DNA of 64,000 nucleotides from assembly GCF_902806685.2 (NCBI RefSeq), contig NC_048561.1, forward strand, positions 4,835,157 through 4,899,156, read 5' to 3'. The position numbers and the translations under genes are program-made. The notes below the pieces were generated by a model. It was not told the DNA's origin, did no database searches, and was given only the letters and a program-made list of their open reading frames with translations. Source of the DNA: Maniola hyperantus (taxonomy: Eukaryota; Arthropoda; Insecta; Lepidoptera; Nymphalidae). This document shows, in pieces, positions 18,956 through 30,248 of this stretch. How positions within the stretch are numbered: the stretch's first letter is position 1; every line of letters starts with the position of its first letter.

Positions 18956-21220
18956 CTACTGGATATTATATCGAGTTAAACCTACCGAAAATGAATAAAG
19001 CGACGATGTTCGAGATGTGCCTTTGGAGAAAGTTGGTTTTGGTAATTGCAAAACTACATCTCTAACATCCACACTTGCTTTGTCTTCCACAATTGGAAAT
19101 ATGAACTTATAAGACCCTGTTTTTTTTCTGAGATATGATACTTCATATTCTGTCACATTATACTTAAATACGACTTTGGCAACGTAGTGAATCACAGTTT
19201 TCTTCTTCTCAAACTTAATTAGTAGGAAATCTCCAATATTTATGTGTTCAGGATTAACTGGTTCTTCATTAATTACCTCTTCTTCTGATTCCGATGGCAT
19301 TTCAATGTCTTCACTATCACTCGTCATCACGACTTCATCTAGACTAGAATCGGAATCTATTTCTGCAGGCAAAGAAGTTACTCTCTTTTTCTTTTTTGGC
19401 TCAGTTAACCCCAACAGATTTTTCGCTGTTTTCAATTCTTTTGCATGCTGTTTTGCTTTTTGTAATTCTCTTTTCCTGTCCTTTTCATTACGTAAGCTTT
19501 CTAATCTATTTTTTTCTGGTGTGTCAGTGTATATTCTTGATCGTCCCTTTTCTCTTCCTTTTCTTTTTAAGACACTGTCAGTAATCGCCTTTTTTGGATA
19601 AGGTCTAACTACGTCAGGAGTAAGCATAGCCTGTGATGAAGAAACATGTAGAGAATCGTCAGCATCAGACACTGAAATTGGGTCGGTATCCAAAGTAGGA
19701 GTTTTATTTTGTTCTCTATCAACAACTTCATTATTTTGAGTTGTTTCCGAGTCTACAAAATGTAAATCTTGTGTTTTGTGAGTGTTCTCATCTGTCAAAT
19801 CGTGATAACCTGTGCTGAAAATGTCTATCGGTGCAAAGTCGTCGTCCCCAAATACCAGTTTATTAATTGGCCAAATTCCAGGTTTGGAAAAACCACCTAT
19901 GATATTCTTTGGTGTAAATGATTCCAAATATGCTAATTTTGACAGTTCAGCAATGTTGTATATGGTCAAAGTCTTTCCAACATTTTGAATGTGCCAGTCG
20001 TTGAAAGCTATCTTCAATTTGCCTTTGAAGGGTCCGAACACACTGACATCAAGCGGTTGCAATTTGTGTGACGTGTGTGGGGGCAGACTCAAATAAACAA
20101 TACCGTTGTCACGACAGTAGTTAACAGCTTCTATTGAAATGTGCGATTCGTGGTTGTCACAAATGATTAGAATTGGGTTATCTTTATTGCTCGAAGTAAG
20201 GCGTTGAATGTGTTTCAAAACTCTTATAAACAATTCTGATGTCATCCAGCCGCTTCTGTTTGCCAACCCTAGACTTCCATCAGGAGCTCCATTTAGGAAG
20301 TGATCTTTGTAGTGAACTCTTGGAAAGACATAAACTGGAGGAAGAGAAGAACCAGTAGCAGTAATAATACCACAGAAAGTAACTAACTCTCCGCGTTCTG
20401 CAGAAACTATTTGTCCCACCTGTCTTTGTTTTCTTCCAGCAATAACTTTAGGAGTAGAAAGAACTGTGCTTATGCCTGTTTCATCTAAGTTTATTATTCG
20501 ATCGGGTGTAAAATTGTACTGTCTCATTATGCGTTCGTAATTATCATGAAATTGAGCTACAGCAGCTTTATTAAAAGCAAAGCTTCTTGCTGCGCTTGTG
20601 TTTTCTGGTTTTCGTAGACTCAATTCTGGGTTTCTCTTCCTGAAGCCAGCTGCCCAATCTTTTCCAGCGCATTTGTTTTTTTTCCAGGATTTTGGATAAT
20701 TACACCCTGAGGATTCTGCGAACTCGTATGCCAAAGTCAAAAGCTGTCTCAATGTAAGGCCGTAGTGCATTTTACTACAATTCAATAAATATTGAGTCAA
20801 TGCCTTTTCTTGTTCGATTGAAAAAACTTGTGCAACGGTATACTTGGAACCATAGATGTTTGATGAAGTAGCTGTAGCAGTGTGTGATGATAAAGCTGCA
20901 GTAGTAGTGTGTGCTGAAGATGACGCTATTTGTGCCATCTCCATAGATGGTGCTATTTGTGGTGAAGATGGACCTGCTTGTGATAAAGAAGATTCTGCTT
21001 GTAATGAAGAGGATGCTTCATTTGTAGATAATATTCTGGTAGCTTCAAATGATTTTCTGGCTTTTTCTATGCGATGTTGTAGGGTCGCAGTTTTGATGCT
21101 ATATTTGTCGGCTGCTTTGCGTATAGATAAAGTCTTTGACAATACTTCACGTATTGCGTCTTCAATGTTTTCTTCATTGATATTTTTTCTATCAGTTTTG
21201 GGTTTGTACGTGCGCACCAT
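18956..21220 (-). CDS. pogo-like transposase, 754 aa, DD35D
   Basis: Complete single-exon transposase. Residues 14-50 form a psq-type helix-turn-helix (IREVLSKTLSIRKAADKYSI); a Ser/Ala-rich linker and a CENP-B-like DNA-binding region follow (about 125-210). The DDE_1 catalytic domain has D246 in NLDETG, D355 in CDNHESH and D391 in LQPLDV, with 35 residues between the last two. The C-terminal third is charged, with a nuclear-localisation-like KKKKR stretch, a Glu/Ser-rich acidic run and a conserved end block (IGDFLLIKF, YLRKKTGSYKFIFP). The enzyme should bind the GGGGCA-type ends and cut them in the nucleus. No frameshift or stop. Start codon at 21218-21220. Confidence 0.9.
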   Translation of the reverse strand: MVRTYKPKTDRKNINEENIEDAIREVLSKTLSIRKAADKYSIKTATLQHRIEKARKSFEATRILSTNEASSSLQAESSLSQAGPSSPQIAPSMEMAQIASSSAHTTTAALSSHTATATSSNIYGSKYTVAQVFSIEQEKALTQYLLNCSKMHYGLTLRQLLTLAYEFAESSGCNYPKSWKKNKCAGKDWAAGFRKRNPELSLRKPENTSAARSFAFNKAAVAQFHDNYERIMRQYNFTPDRIINLDETGISTVLSTPKVIAGRKQRQVGQIVSAERGELVTFCGIITATGSSLPPVYVFPRVHYKDHFLNGAPDGSLGLANRSGWMTSELFIRVLKHIQRLTSSNKDNPILIICDNHESHISIEAVNYCRDNGIVYLSLPPHTSHKLQPLDVSVFGPFKGKLKIAFNDWHIQNVGKTLTIYNIAELSKLAYLESFTPKNIIGGFSKPGIWPINKLVFGDDDFAPIDIFSTGYHDLTDENTHKTQDLHFVDSETTQNNEVVDREQNKTPTLDTDPISVSDADDSLHVSSSQAMLTPDVVRPYPKKAITDSVLKRKGREKGRSRIYTDTPEKNRLESLRNEKDRKRELQKAKQHAKELKTAKNLLGLTEPKKKKRVTSLPAEIDSDSSLDEVVMTSDSEDIEMPSESEEEVINEEPVNPEHINIGDFLLIKFEKKKTVIHYVAKVVFKYNVTEYEVSYLRKKTGSYKFIFPIVEDKASVDVRDVVLQLPKPTFSKGTSRTSSLYSFSVGLTRYNIQ

Positions 21221-21264
21221 TTTCTGAAAAAAAGAAAATAAACAATAAAATAAACTATTATTTT

Positions 21265-21350
21265 TGACGGGGCACTTTAATACACTAGAGGGGCAGATTG
21301 ATACGTATCATTGTACCCCGCACATTACCGTATCAAAGTGCCCCAACGGA
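21265..21350. repeat. Right subterminal repeats of the pogo-like element
   Basis: GGGGCACTTTAATACAC and GGGGCAGATTGATACGTATC are direct copies, and an inverted copy appears as GTATCAAAGTGCCCC. They mirror the left subterminal copies. They lie just upstream of the transposase start, so transposase binding here could also affect its own promoter. Confidence 0.6.
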
Positions 21351-21722
21351 CTTTTTCCACAAACAATTAATTTTATCTAATATATAATAATAATGCAATC
21401 AAAAACATTTTAAAATACAATAATAACTATATTTACTTACCTGTAGTAACAAATAATAACAAAAACAACTAAAAGAATCCTCCTGAGACACAATTACATT
21501 TCACGTTTTTTTTTTTGTAGGCAGCGGCGCACGCCACTTTCAACACGTTAGTGACCGTTGAGGTCCAACGGCAAACTGGCGGCGAACGGTGTCACAACTG
21601 TCATTCTTGTGAATGCCCTTGAGCATTCTAGTGATGTGCCGGACTGTGTAGCGTTTATCGGTTTTGAGATATAGATACTGTACCAATGTGCCCCGTGAAT
21701 CAATGTGCCCCCCCTCCCCCTA

Positions 21723-22655
21723 GGTGGCTGTAGTGGTAGTTATTTGTTAGATTGGTTAACTTAGCCACTCAAAAAAGAGGCGTACCTTGGTCTAAGAAGC
21801 CCACAACAAAAAACCTCGAAATGCGAATTCACTTAGGCGCAGCCTATAAACATGGCAACAGGATACAATTTTATTTGCCAGTAAAGCTATCCCTAGTGGG
21901 AAATTTGAGTGAAAACTTTAACCAATCTTTTGATATACCGTAAAATGCTGCAACTTTGCCTGGATTTTGCCGTTTTTGGTTTGTGTCTCTGAACCTATTT
22001 ATTTTTATTGCTATTAATGAGTTTTAGAAGAAAAATAGATCTTATACCTTGCCAAATAAGACCCAAATCTTTTTAAATTATGCAGTTTTTACAAATTACA
22101 AGCACTCAAAGTCATAGGCAAAGATGTAGGTTAAAGACTCAACTTTGCCTAGAAGGATATCTCAACAAATAAAATGTTGATCTTTTCAATACTTTTTTCC
22201 CGTATGTATGAGATACCGCGCTTGTCCCTGGCAGTCAAATTATTGCTATTAAAGTGATATTTTTTTATTCACAGCGAATAGGCAAAGTTGTAGGTAGTAC
22301 CATAAGCTTTCCATACAAAAATATGGTTAACACCAGGGCTGGGCCAAAAAAAAATACAGATTAAAACAAATAAACTTTTATTGACTTTTCAAATTATGTT
22401 GTGTTCGAAAAATGTTTTAAGTACCTAGGTACTTGTTTCGAAGACAAAATACTATCTTTAAATAAGATTATAAAACAAAAATATCGTTAATTATAAAGGT
22501 AATATAATACTAATAATACTAAAGTCTTCTTCTCTCTAAAAGCTAAAATCATGTATGTAATTCAACAACACAACATAGTAACTTAAAAAAACTTTACTTT
22601 ACTAAAAACTTTAAAAATAATATGATTTGGTAGGTATACCTATTCATCCTGTTAG
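21723..22655. other. Intergenic, no gene recognised
   Basis: An open frame at 21752-21943 has no recognisable domain. The phrase GGCAAAGTTGTAGGT and related forms recur around 22110-22300. A second block with the same flavour (TAGGCAAATTTGAGC) is at 29290, so an old repeat may be shared. Confidence 0.35.
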
Positions 22656-22669
22656 GTTTCATATAATTA

Positions 22670-22876
22670 TGGCTTTAATCTACTGACTGACTGACTGATC
22701 TATCAACGCACAGCTCAAACTACTGGACGGATCGAGCTGAAATTTGACATGCAGATAGCTATTATGACGTAGACATCCGCTAAGAAAGGATTTTTTTAAA
22801 TTCAACCCCTAAGGGGGTAAAATAGGGGTTCAAAATTTGTGTAGTTCACGCGGACGAAGTCGCGGGCATAAGCTAG
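22670..22876 (+). mobile_element. Short non-autonomous Helitron
   Basis: Ends with the Helitron-type hairpin CGCGGACGAAGTCGCG followed by GGCATAAG and CTAG, with T after it. The body has ACTGACTGACTGAC and AACTACTGGACGGATCGAGC. The 5' end is less clear. Same 3' end class as the copy at 59.0-59.2 kb. Confidence 0.6.
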
Positions 22877-23104
22877 TTAAGTATAAGTAAGATCTACAGC
22901 AACTTCCTCCTGGTTTTCTCCTGCTTCGTTTTTTAGTGTTTCCCATGTTTTCAAATAGCTGCAATAGAATTAAGATTACTTAAATACATTGACAAAATTA
23001 CTAAGTTGGCTATGAAAATGCTTATGAACTGTCCTAACGTCTGGAAGGAAAATTAAATAAGAAGAAAACAGGCTCTATTCTATTAAATAATATTTTAAAA
23101 ACTG
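22877..23104. other. Short spacer, no gene
   Basis: AT-rich; nothing recognised. Confidence 0.4.
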
Positions 23105-23327
23105 GTCAAGTTCGCATTAGACTCGCGTATCAAGGTGCTGAAATGGCGACCTCGCACCAGAAGACGCTGTGTTAGAAGACCCCCACTAGGTGGACGGACG
23201 ACATCAGACGAGTCGCAGAGAGCCACTGGATTCAGGCAGCGCAATACCGTGGCGTGTGGAAGTCCCTACAAGAGACCTATGTCCAGCAGTGGTCGTCTAT
23301 TGGTCGATGATGATGATGATGATGATT
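23105..23327 (+). pseudogene. RTE-clade LINE 3' end with GAT-repeat tail
   Basis: Encodes the C-terminus typical of lepidopteran RTE LINE ORF2: VLKWRPRTRRRCVRRPP, then with one frame change RWTDDIRRVAESHWIQAAQ and YRGVWKSLQETYVQQW. It ends in a GATGATGATGATGATGAT tract at about 23306-23327, the usual 3' terminus of these elements. The element is strongly 5'-truncated. Confidence 0.8.
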
Positions 23328-23973
23328 AAGGGTTTCACCACCAAAGCTGTTAGTTTATCTTCTTGAGTTGTTAAAGTTTATAGTTTATCTTCCTGCTATT
23401 ATTTGCCATGATAGTAAGTAACACATATTCTGTGAATATTTCAATATAAACTATGTATTATATGGTACACAAGATTCAGCTTGTGACAGACAGACAGGCA
23501 GCTAGACAGCATGTTGGAGACGTCTTTATTTAAACCTTTTTTAAATTAATAAAAATGCGACTAGTGACAACCCTAGACCCAGGCAAAGTTGTGTCACTCA
23601 AGTTTCCATAACACTGTGCAACATTGCCTACTAATTTATTTTAACAAAGTCGACTCCTTTTCATAAAAATATCAAACCGTGCGGAAAATAAACAGTATTT
23701 TCTTACCTTGGGACGTTATCACTGCACGAAAACACCTTTTTTCTGGATAAAAATGTAAAAGTTGTAGGACACTAAAAATTAACGCACGCTCGCGCCGACT
23801 CTGTTTGCTCTACTGACCATAGATTAATATGTATACCTGAAATAGATGTACATCTCACGTCAAATTTTATTTCTTAGAAAGCAGCGCCATCTAGTGGTCA
23901 TAGACAAAACTCGATATATATGTATATACCTACGTACTATATTGAATACTCTTAAAATGTATACTATAGATCT

Positions 23974-24121
23974 AATGAAAACAGTGAAAATGGTGGGAAA
24001 TAAAAAAAATAGGTTGTGACATCGGATTAACTAGGAAAACGTATTTGATACTTTATCCCTAGTTAATCTGGGAATACACAACTTATTTTTATATTTCCCA
24101 CCATTTTCACTGTTTCCATTA
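23974..24121. repeat. Imperfect hairpin MITE-like repeat
   Basis: The left arm AACAGTGAAAATGGTGGGAA and the right arm TTCCCACCATTTTCACTGTT are exact reverse complements. The pairing extends inwards through TAGGTTGTG/CACAACTTA and GATTAACTAGG/CCTAGTTAATC. About 60 bp per arm, with a short loop. No clear target duplication. Confidence 0.75.
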
Positions 24122-24146
24122 TATCACTTTATCATTATCTACACTA

Positions 24147-26978
24147 TCTACACTAATATTATAAAGAGGAAAACTTTGTTTGTTTGTTTGTTTGTTTGTT
24201 TGTTTGTTTGTTTGTACTGAATAGGCTCAAAAACTACTGGACCGATTTTAAAAATTCTTTCACCATTCGAAAGCTACATTATCCACGAGTAACATAGGCT
24301 ATATTTTATTTTGGAAAAAAATAGGGTTCCGTAAGATATTTGGGTTTTTCGGACACAAGGTGTAAAAAATCAACCAGAAAAGTTACTTATTTTGCGTACG
24401 CTGCCTAAACTATAAAAGATAGAACCATAAAATGTTCTAATTAATTGTAGATCTTATAAATATCTACAAAAAAGTCCGCGACACACTATACCCATCTATG
24501 TCGAGTGAGGCACAGCAACCATTTTTTTATTTAAAAATCTTGAATTTTTTTTGGACTACATTTAAACGCGTTTATTTTACTCATGCTATTAATCCTTATC
24601 AAAATAAATGATTTCATCACTAAGAACAGTTTATGGAGATAATATTTGGTCTTTGAATGATTAAAATTGGACGTTTGGTTTTGAAGTTATGGCGAAATTA
24701 AAATATTACGATTTCAGCTGCACGGCCTGTTGTCTACACTAATATTATAAAGAGGAAAACTTTGTTTGTTTGTTTGTTTGTTTGTACTGAATAGGCTCAA
24801 AAACTACTGGACCGATTTTAAAAATTCTTTCACCATTCGAAAGCTACATTATCCACGAGTAACATAGGCTATATTTTATTTTGGAAAAAAAATAGGGTTC
24901 CGTAAGATATTTGGGTTTTTCGGACACAAGGTGTAAAAAATCAACCAGAAAAGTTACTTATTTTGCGTACGCTGCCTAAACTATAAAAGATAGAACCATA
25001 AAATGTTCTAATTAATTGTAGATCTTATAAATATCTACAAAAAAGTCCGCGACACACTATACCCATCTATGTCGAGTGAGGCACAGCAACCATTTTTTTA
25101 TTTAAAAATCTTGAATTTTTTTTGGACTACATTTAAACGCGTTTATTTTACTCATGCTATTAATCCTTATCAAAATAAATGATTTCATCACTAAGAACAG
25201 TTTATGGAGATAATATTTGGTCTTTGAATGATTAAAATTGGACGTTTGGTTTTGAAGTTATGGCGAAATTAAAATATTACGATTTCAGCTGCACGGCCTG
25301 TTGTCTACACTATATAATATTATATAATACTAGCTGATCCCCGCGGCTTCGCCCGCGTAGATTTAGGTTTTTAAAGATCCCGTATAGCCTATGTCACTCA
25401 GGAATAATGTAGCTTTCTACTGGTGAAAGAATTTTTAAAATCGGTTCAGTAGTTCTAAAGATTACCCCCTACAAACAAACTTAACGACATTACCTCTTTA
25501 TATAATACAACGGGCCGTGCAGCAGAAATCGTAATATTTTAATTTCGCCATAACTTCAAAACCAAACGTCCAATTTTAATCATTCAAAGACCAAATATTA
25601 TCTCCATAAACTGTTCTTAGTGATGAAATCATTTATTTTGATAAGGATTAATAGCATGAGTAAAATAAACGCGTTTAAATGTAGTCCAAAAAAATTCAAG
25701 ATTTTTAAATAAAAAAATGGTTGCTGTGCCTCACTCGACATAGATGGGTATAGTGTGTCGCGGACTTTTTTGTAGATATTTATAAGATCTACAATTAATT
25801 AGAACATTTTATGGTTCTATCTTTTATAGTTTAGGCAGCGTACGCAAAATAAGTAACTTTTCTGGTTGATTTTTTACACCTTGTGTCCGAAAAACCCAAA
25901 TATCTTACGGAACCCTATTTTTTTCCAAAATAAAATATAGCCTATGTTACTCGTGGATAATGTAGCTTTCGAATGGTGAAAGAATTTTTAAAATCGGTCC
26001 AGTAGTTTTTGAGCCTATTCAGTACAAACAAACAAACAAACAAACAAACAAACAAACAAACAAACAAACAAACAAACAAAGTTTTCCTCTTTATAATATT
26101 AGTGTAGATTATAAAGAGGAAAACTTTGTTTGTTTGTTTGTTTGTTTGTTTGTTTGTACTGAATAGGCTCAAAAACTACTGGACCGATTTTAAAAATTCT
26201 TTCACCATTCGAAAGCTACATTATCCACGAGTAACATAGGCTATATTTTATTTTGGAAAAAAATAGGGTTCCGTAAGATATTTGGGTTTTTCGGACACAA
26301 GGTGTAAAAAATCAACCAGAAAAGTTACTTATTTTGCGTACGCTGCCTAAACTATAAAAGATAGAACCATAAAATGTTCTAATTAATTGTAGATCTTATA
26401 AATATCTACAAAAAAGTCCGCGACACACTATACCCATCTATGTCGAGTGAGGCACAGCAACCATTTTTTTATTAAAAAATCTTGAATTTTTTTTGGACTA
26501 CATTTAAACGCGTTTATTTTACTCATGCTATTAATCCTTATCTACACTAATATTATAAAGAGGAAAACTTTGTTTGTTTGTTTGTTTGTTTGTACTGAAT
26601 AGGCTCAAAAACTACTGGACCGATTTTAAAAATTCTTTCACCATTCGAAAGCTACATTATCCACGAGTAACATAGGCTATATTTTATTTTGGAAAAAAAT
26701 AGGGTTCCGTAAGATATTTGGGTTTTTCGGACACAAGGTGTAAAAAATCAACCAGAAAAGTTACTTATTTTGCGTACGCTGCCTAAACTATAAAAGATAG
26801 TATTATATAAAGAGGTAATGTCGTTAAGTTTGTTTGTAGGGGGTAATCTTTAGAACTACTGAACCGATTTTAAAAATTCTTTCACCAGTAGAAAGCTACA
26901 TTATTCCTGAGTGACATAGGCTATACGGGATCTTTAAAAACCTAAATCTACGCGGGCGAAGCCGCGGGGATCAGCTAG
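24147..26978. mobile_element. Nested cluster of six non-autonomous Helitron copies
   Basis: Four copies of one Helitron family start TCTACACTAATATTATAA or its continuation and carry a (GTTT)n tract. They are A 24147-24732, B 24733-25303, then inverted C 25508-26108, D 26109-26540 and E 26541-26800 (C makes five in all). A second family, ending in CGCGGGCGAAGCCGCGGGG plus ATCAGCTAG, occurs inverted at 25330-25507 and direct at 26801-26978 (F). A and B are head to tail. D stops at TTAATCCTTA and E at AAAAGATAG, each abruptly followed by the next 5' end. The C-D junction is a palindrome around 26090-26125. Copies are nearly identical, so the cluster is recent. No Rep/helicase gene is present. 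An open frame at 25942-26172 is just translated (CAAA)n. Confidence 0.75.
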
Positions 26979-28434
26979 TTATTAATAAAATGGAGGGATC
27001 AAGGAAATTAACAAAAACAATAGATACTTTTTATGATTTATTTAACAATAACACTTATGGCTAGCCTTATTTTTGGCACTACACTGTGGCCTCAGGGTCT
27101 CCAGCTCCACAGCAAATGAGACAAAATATAATAATATGTAATTCTCGGAGAGGACACTGCCAATGTTGTGTTCCATATTAAGGGTCCTTCGCTGTTTTCA
27201 GGGAATTAGCGTCAATCCATCGAGACTCATGCGATCATCCCGAAAGTGCACGAATAATTTTATGTGGCAAGAAACCTGATTGTATCATTAAGAGACTTGT
27301 TTGCTATCTTGTTTTCTGCACACTTGTTTCTTCAACATTGTAATTATTTCCTTCAGCTTCAGTTCATTTCGCGTCAAAACTGTAAAAAAATTAATATTAT
27401 TTTCAAAATTAAATATCCTGCTAACCAAATTTTACCTATGGCCATCTTTGCGCAACTAGAGGCGAGATCAGGAACAGGACAGACAGCTGTATGTGGTCCT
27501 CAGAGGTACAGGGGTGTTACACCTTAATTTCCCAACTTTGCTTAAAAATAAATAAAAACCTATTTATAAGAATGTAAATGAAACCCTTTCATATAATGTT
27601 CCACTTTAAAGTCGTACATTTTGCAATTGCATTGCATTATTTAAAACTATAGTCATTTTAAGTTAATAGCATAAGTAGATACTGTAATAAGCAGGTGTGA
27701 CAGACATACAGACTTAGTCATAATAATAAAATATAAGTATTGCTTTTTTACATTTTTGGTACAAAACCTTAACAATTATATTATTATGTTAGTTTCAACC
27801 GATAGACTTCCACTCCACAGCTCGGTGAAGGTGAAGCAAAACATTGTGAGGAACCTACATGTCTGCTAATCCGCACTTAGCACTCTGCATCCAATCCGGA
27901 ACCGTTCGTACGCGAGTCTGACTCGCACTTGGCCGGTTTTTTTGACTTTGCTAAGTAACTTATCGACAAATTACAGGTAGAGTGATTAGGTATTACTTGA
28001 ATTCAGCCGTTAATAAAATAAACAATCAAAACATTTACCTTGTCCGTGTATAACAAAGCAATTTGACATCTTGATATTTACATACTTATACTTAAATATG
28101 AAAATGAGTCCAAAATCTCTAAAACTGTTTGTGCACTGAACTTAACACTAAATAGGTACTTAAATTTAATACAAGAAGTCCGAAATCTCTAAAACAGTTT
28201 GTGTAATGTTTGAGCACTGAATTTAACCCTACGTACTTAATATAAAACGTCGTTCAAAATCTCTAAAACAATTGGTGCGCTGAACACTTTTGAGGATAGT
28301 TCAACTCGACGCGAATTAGCAATGAAATCACATGAAATCACACCAAAATTATTAGAACAATAATCACGGATTAAATGACAGCAGATACAAAAACAAATGG
28401 CGGCATGGGCGGCAACCATAGAGTCAGAACACTA
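26979..28434. other. Intergenic with degenerate triplication at 28090-28290
   Basis: No gene recognised. At about 28100, 28165 and 28255 the phrase AAATCTCTAAAACAGTTTGT (with variants) followed by GCACTGAA recurs three times, a degenerate tandem triplication. CTGACTCGCACTTGGCCGG at about 27918 is the end of the interspersed repeat seen in full at 46.9-47.4 kb. Confidence 0.45.
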
Positions 28435-28437
28435 TAA

Positions 28438-28973
28438 GGCTAAGCGCGCACAGCGAAAATAAATCGTTGCGAAAAAAATCGCAAATTTGTGAACCATCAA
28501 AATACATTATCATCCACGCACTGCGAAAAAAAATCGCATGCGATTAATATTCGTTACTGCGGTGCGATGCGAATTTGATAATAATCAAAGAACTTCCTGT
28601 TATATGCACGAAGATCATTATAATAATATCGTTCGTAAAAAAGCCTTTTAGAGGCCTTAATGCTGTTAAAGGATGGACCCAGTAACGTTTTGTATTTTTC
28701 TTCTTCAAATTCCTTTTATGTAATATTAAGTAGTAAATAATTATGCATATTTTCTTTTTTGAATCCATATTTAAATGTTCACTCTATTTGATATAATTTA
28801 TTAAATGTTCTTCACGTCTTGTTTCATGGTGGTACAGTAGGTATTCACTGATTTCGGCTCCCTGTCTTTCGTGGTATGCAAATAAATCGTGGTGCGCGTA
28901 GGAATAATAATATTGCGATTAAATTTTGCATTGAACATGTGGACAAAAATCGCATCGCAGTGCGCGCTTAGCT
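28438..28973. mobile_element. MITE with GGCTAAGCGCGCAC ends
   Basis: The left end reads TAAGGCTAAGCGCGCACAGC and the right end, inverted, TAAAGCTAAGCGCGCACTGC. Subterminal GCGAAAAAAATCGCA and ATCGCATCGCA motifs occur on both sides. About 540 bp, no coding capacity. The ends resemble Harbinger-type MITEs, but the flanking triplets (TAA and TTA) are not identical, so the target duplication is uncertain. Confidence 0.65.
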
Positions 28974-28979
28974 TTACTC

Positions 28980-30126
28980 CTACCGGACAATGGCGGCAGT
29001 GGCGATTATGACAATGTGGCCACTAAAAAAATTAATTGAATTTTTAAATGTAGCAACACTTGCAAATAAAAATGTCTATTGGCGCTAGTTATTACCTAGG
29101 TACCTAGGTACCTATAGTCCGAAGAGATTTCTTCGAAGACGACATAGCATGCTACTGACGGAGCCACCATAGAGCTACCATTTTAAAAAATAAAAAATAT
29201 GTTGCTATAATGATGTACAATACTACCAAAGGATAGAAAATAAGACAAAAACTAAACAAATGGGAGATATCGTAATTGAAAAGAAATAGGCAAATTTGAG
29301 CTTAGTTTGCAAAGTTGCAGCAGTTTACGGTACATTTGGAGGCGACGGGTTTATCAGCAGCAACGGATGTTAGAAATATAGCCATTTTTCTGAATCTTAT
29401 CGATGAGGAAGCACTAAACGTTTACAATACTATAGATATAGGACATTGTTAGAACCAAAAATATGAACTGAAAACGAGTCGCAAGCATGGACGTCTACAC
29501 AGTAACAAATTGCGAAATACGAACAAATAACTCTCCTTTGGGCTACTCCGAAGTCGGGTAAATAAGGTTAAATTCAAGATTGGTAAAACAAAACGATACA
29601 TCCACAAAAAAGGGCAATCTTTTCAATCAGGGCTTGGCTTAGAAAAATATGTGCCCAAAGGCCAAAAGTTGAGTCACGAAAAACGAGATTACCTCCATTA
29701 CGTTTCACATTAGAACGGGACCTTGGACAACAAGTAAATTACACTGATTTCCTTTTTCCAATCTATCTATACCACCGTGTTAGTTTTTCTTTTTGTTGAA
29801 TTTGATTGATTGATGTTGATGATGAAGACGATCACCAAAGAGTATTATAATAAACAGATGATCACCGAAGATGATCCTTTATTTCATGGCACCTCAACGA
29901 TTTTTTTAAACTGGTTTTACGGCCCTGGGTTCTAGCCCTTTTGAGCCTTTTGCCTGCTTTTCACCGGTCAAATGACTCCATAGAGTAGGATCATAGGGGT
30001 GCAACTCTAGAACATTAAAAAATCACAAATTGAAAATCGCTTGTGGTGCCATCTAAGCGCGAGCACGGCTAAACAAATAGAGAACAGTTTACAAAAGACG
30101 TCAATAGATGGCGAGCACATTGGTGT
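28980..30126. other. Intergenic, no gene recognised
   Basis: A ACCTAGGTACCTAGGTACCT palindromic microsatellite lies at about 29095. At 29370-29450 a plus-strand fragment (RNIAIFLNLIDEEALNVYNT) resembles a retroviral-type gag helix, but too little remains to call it. GTTTTACGGCCCTGGGTTCT at about 29917 recurs near 44328. Confidence 0.4.
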
Positions 30127-30138
30127 AATTTTAATGAC
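30127..30138 (+). repeat. LINE target-site duplication, 5' copy
   Basis: AATTTTAATGAC, repeated exactly at 41588-41599 directly after the CAA-rich tail of the LINE. The 12-bp perfect match fixes both element ends. Confidence 0.85.
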
Positions 30139-30248
30139 GACTTTGCTAGCGTTTGAGGTGTTGAAAACACGTGTTAGTGAGGTTTTAGTTTATTTTAGTG
30201 AGTTAGTTGTAAAATAGTTGGTGTTTAGGTGGTAAGTTTTTAGTCTAA

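Larger units (their letters stand above)
18300..21720 (-). mobile_element. pogo-like (Tc1/mariner superfamily) transposon, intact
   Basis: A 3,421-bp element bounded by TIRs that start GGGGGAGGGGGGGCAC and match over 26 bp with two differences, each followed by a TTGAT-CAC type motif. A TA dinucleotide flanks both ends (18298-18299 and 21721-21722), the target of pogo and Tc1/mariner elements. One long gene on the minus strand fills it. Because the TIRs are nearly identical and the 754-codon frame has no lesion, this copy looks recent and possibly active. Confidence 0.92.

Noticed and set aside
19242..21227. Open frames antisense to the pogo-like transposase (19242-19601, 19396-19584, 20856-21227)
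   Set aside because: They mirror the real gene and have low-complexity compositions; no domain.
25942..26172. 76-residue minus-strand frame with repeated NKQT / VCLF
   Set aside because: It is the translation of a CAAA microsatellite in the Helitron cluster.
28435..28976. 3-bp target duplication of the 28.4-kb MITE
   Set aside because: Left TAA and right TTA are reverse complements and not direct repeats, so they may be part of the TIR.
29370..29450. Retroviral-type gag helix remnant
   Set aside because: Only about 25 residues are suggestive; not enough to support a feature.
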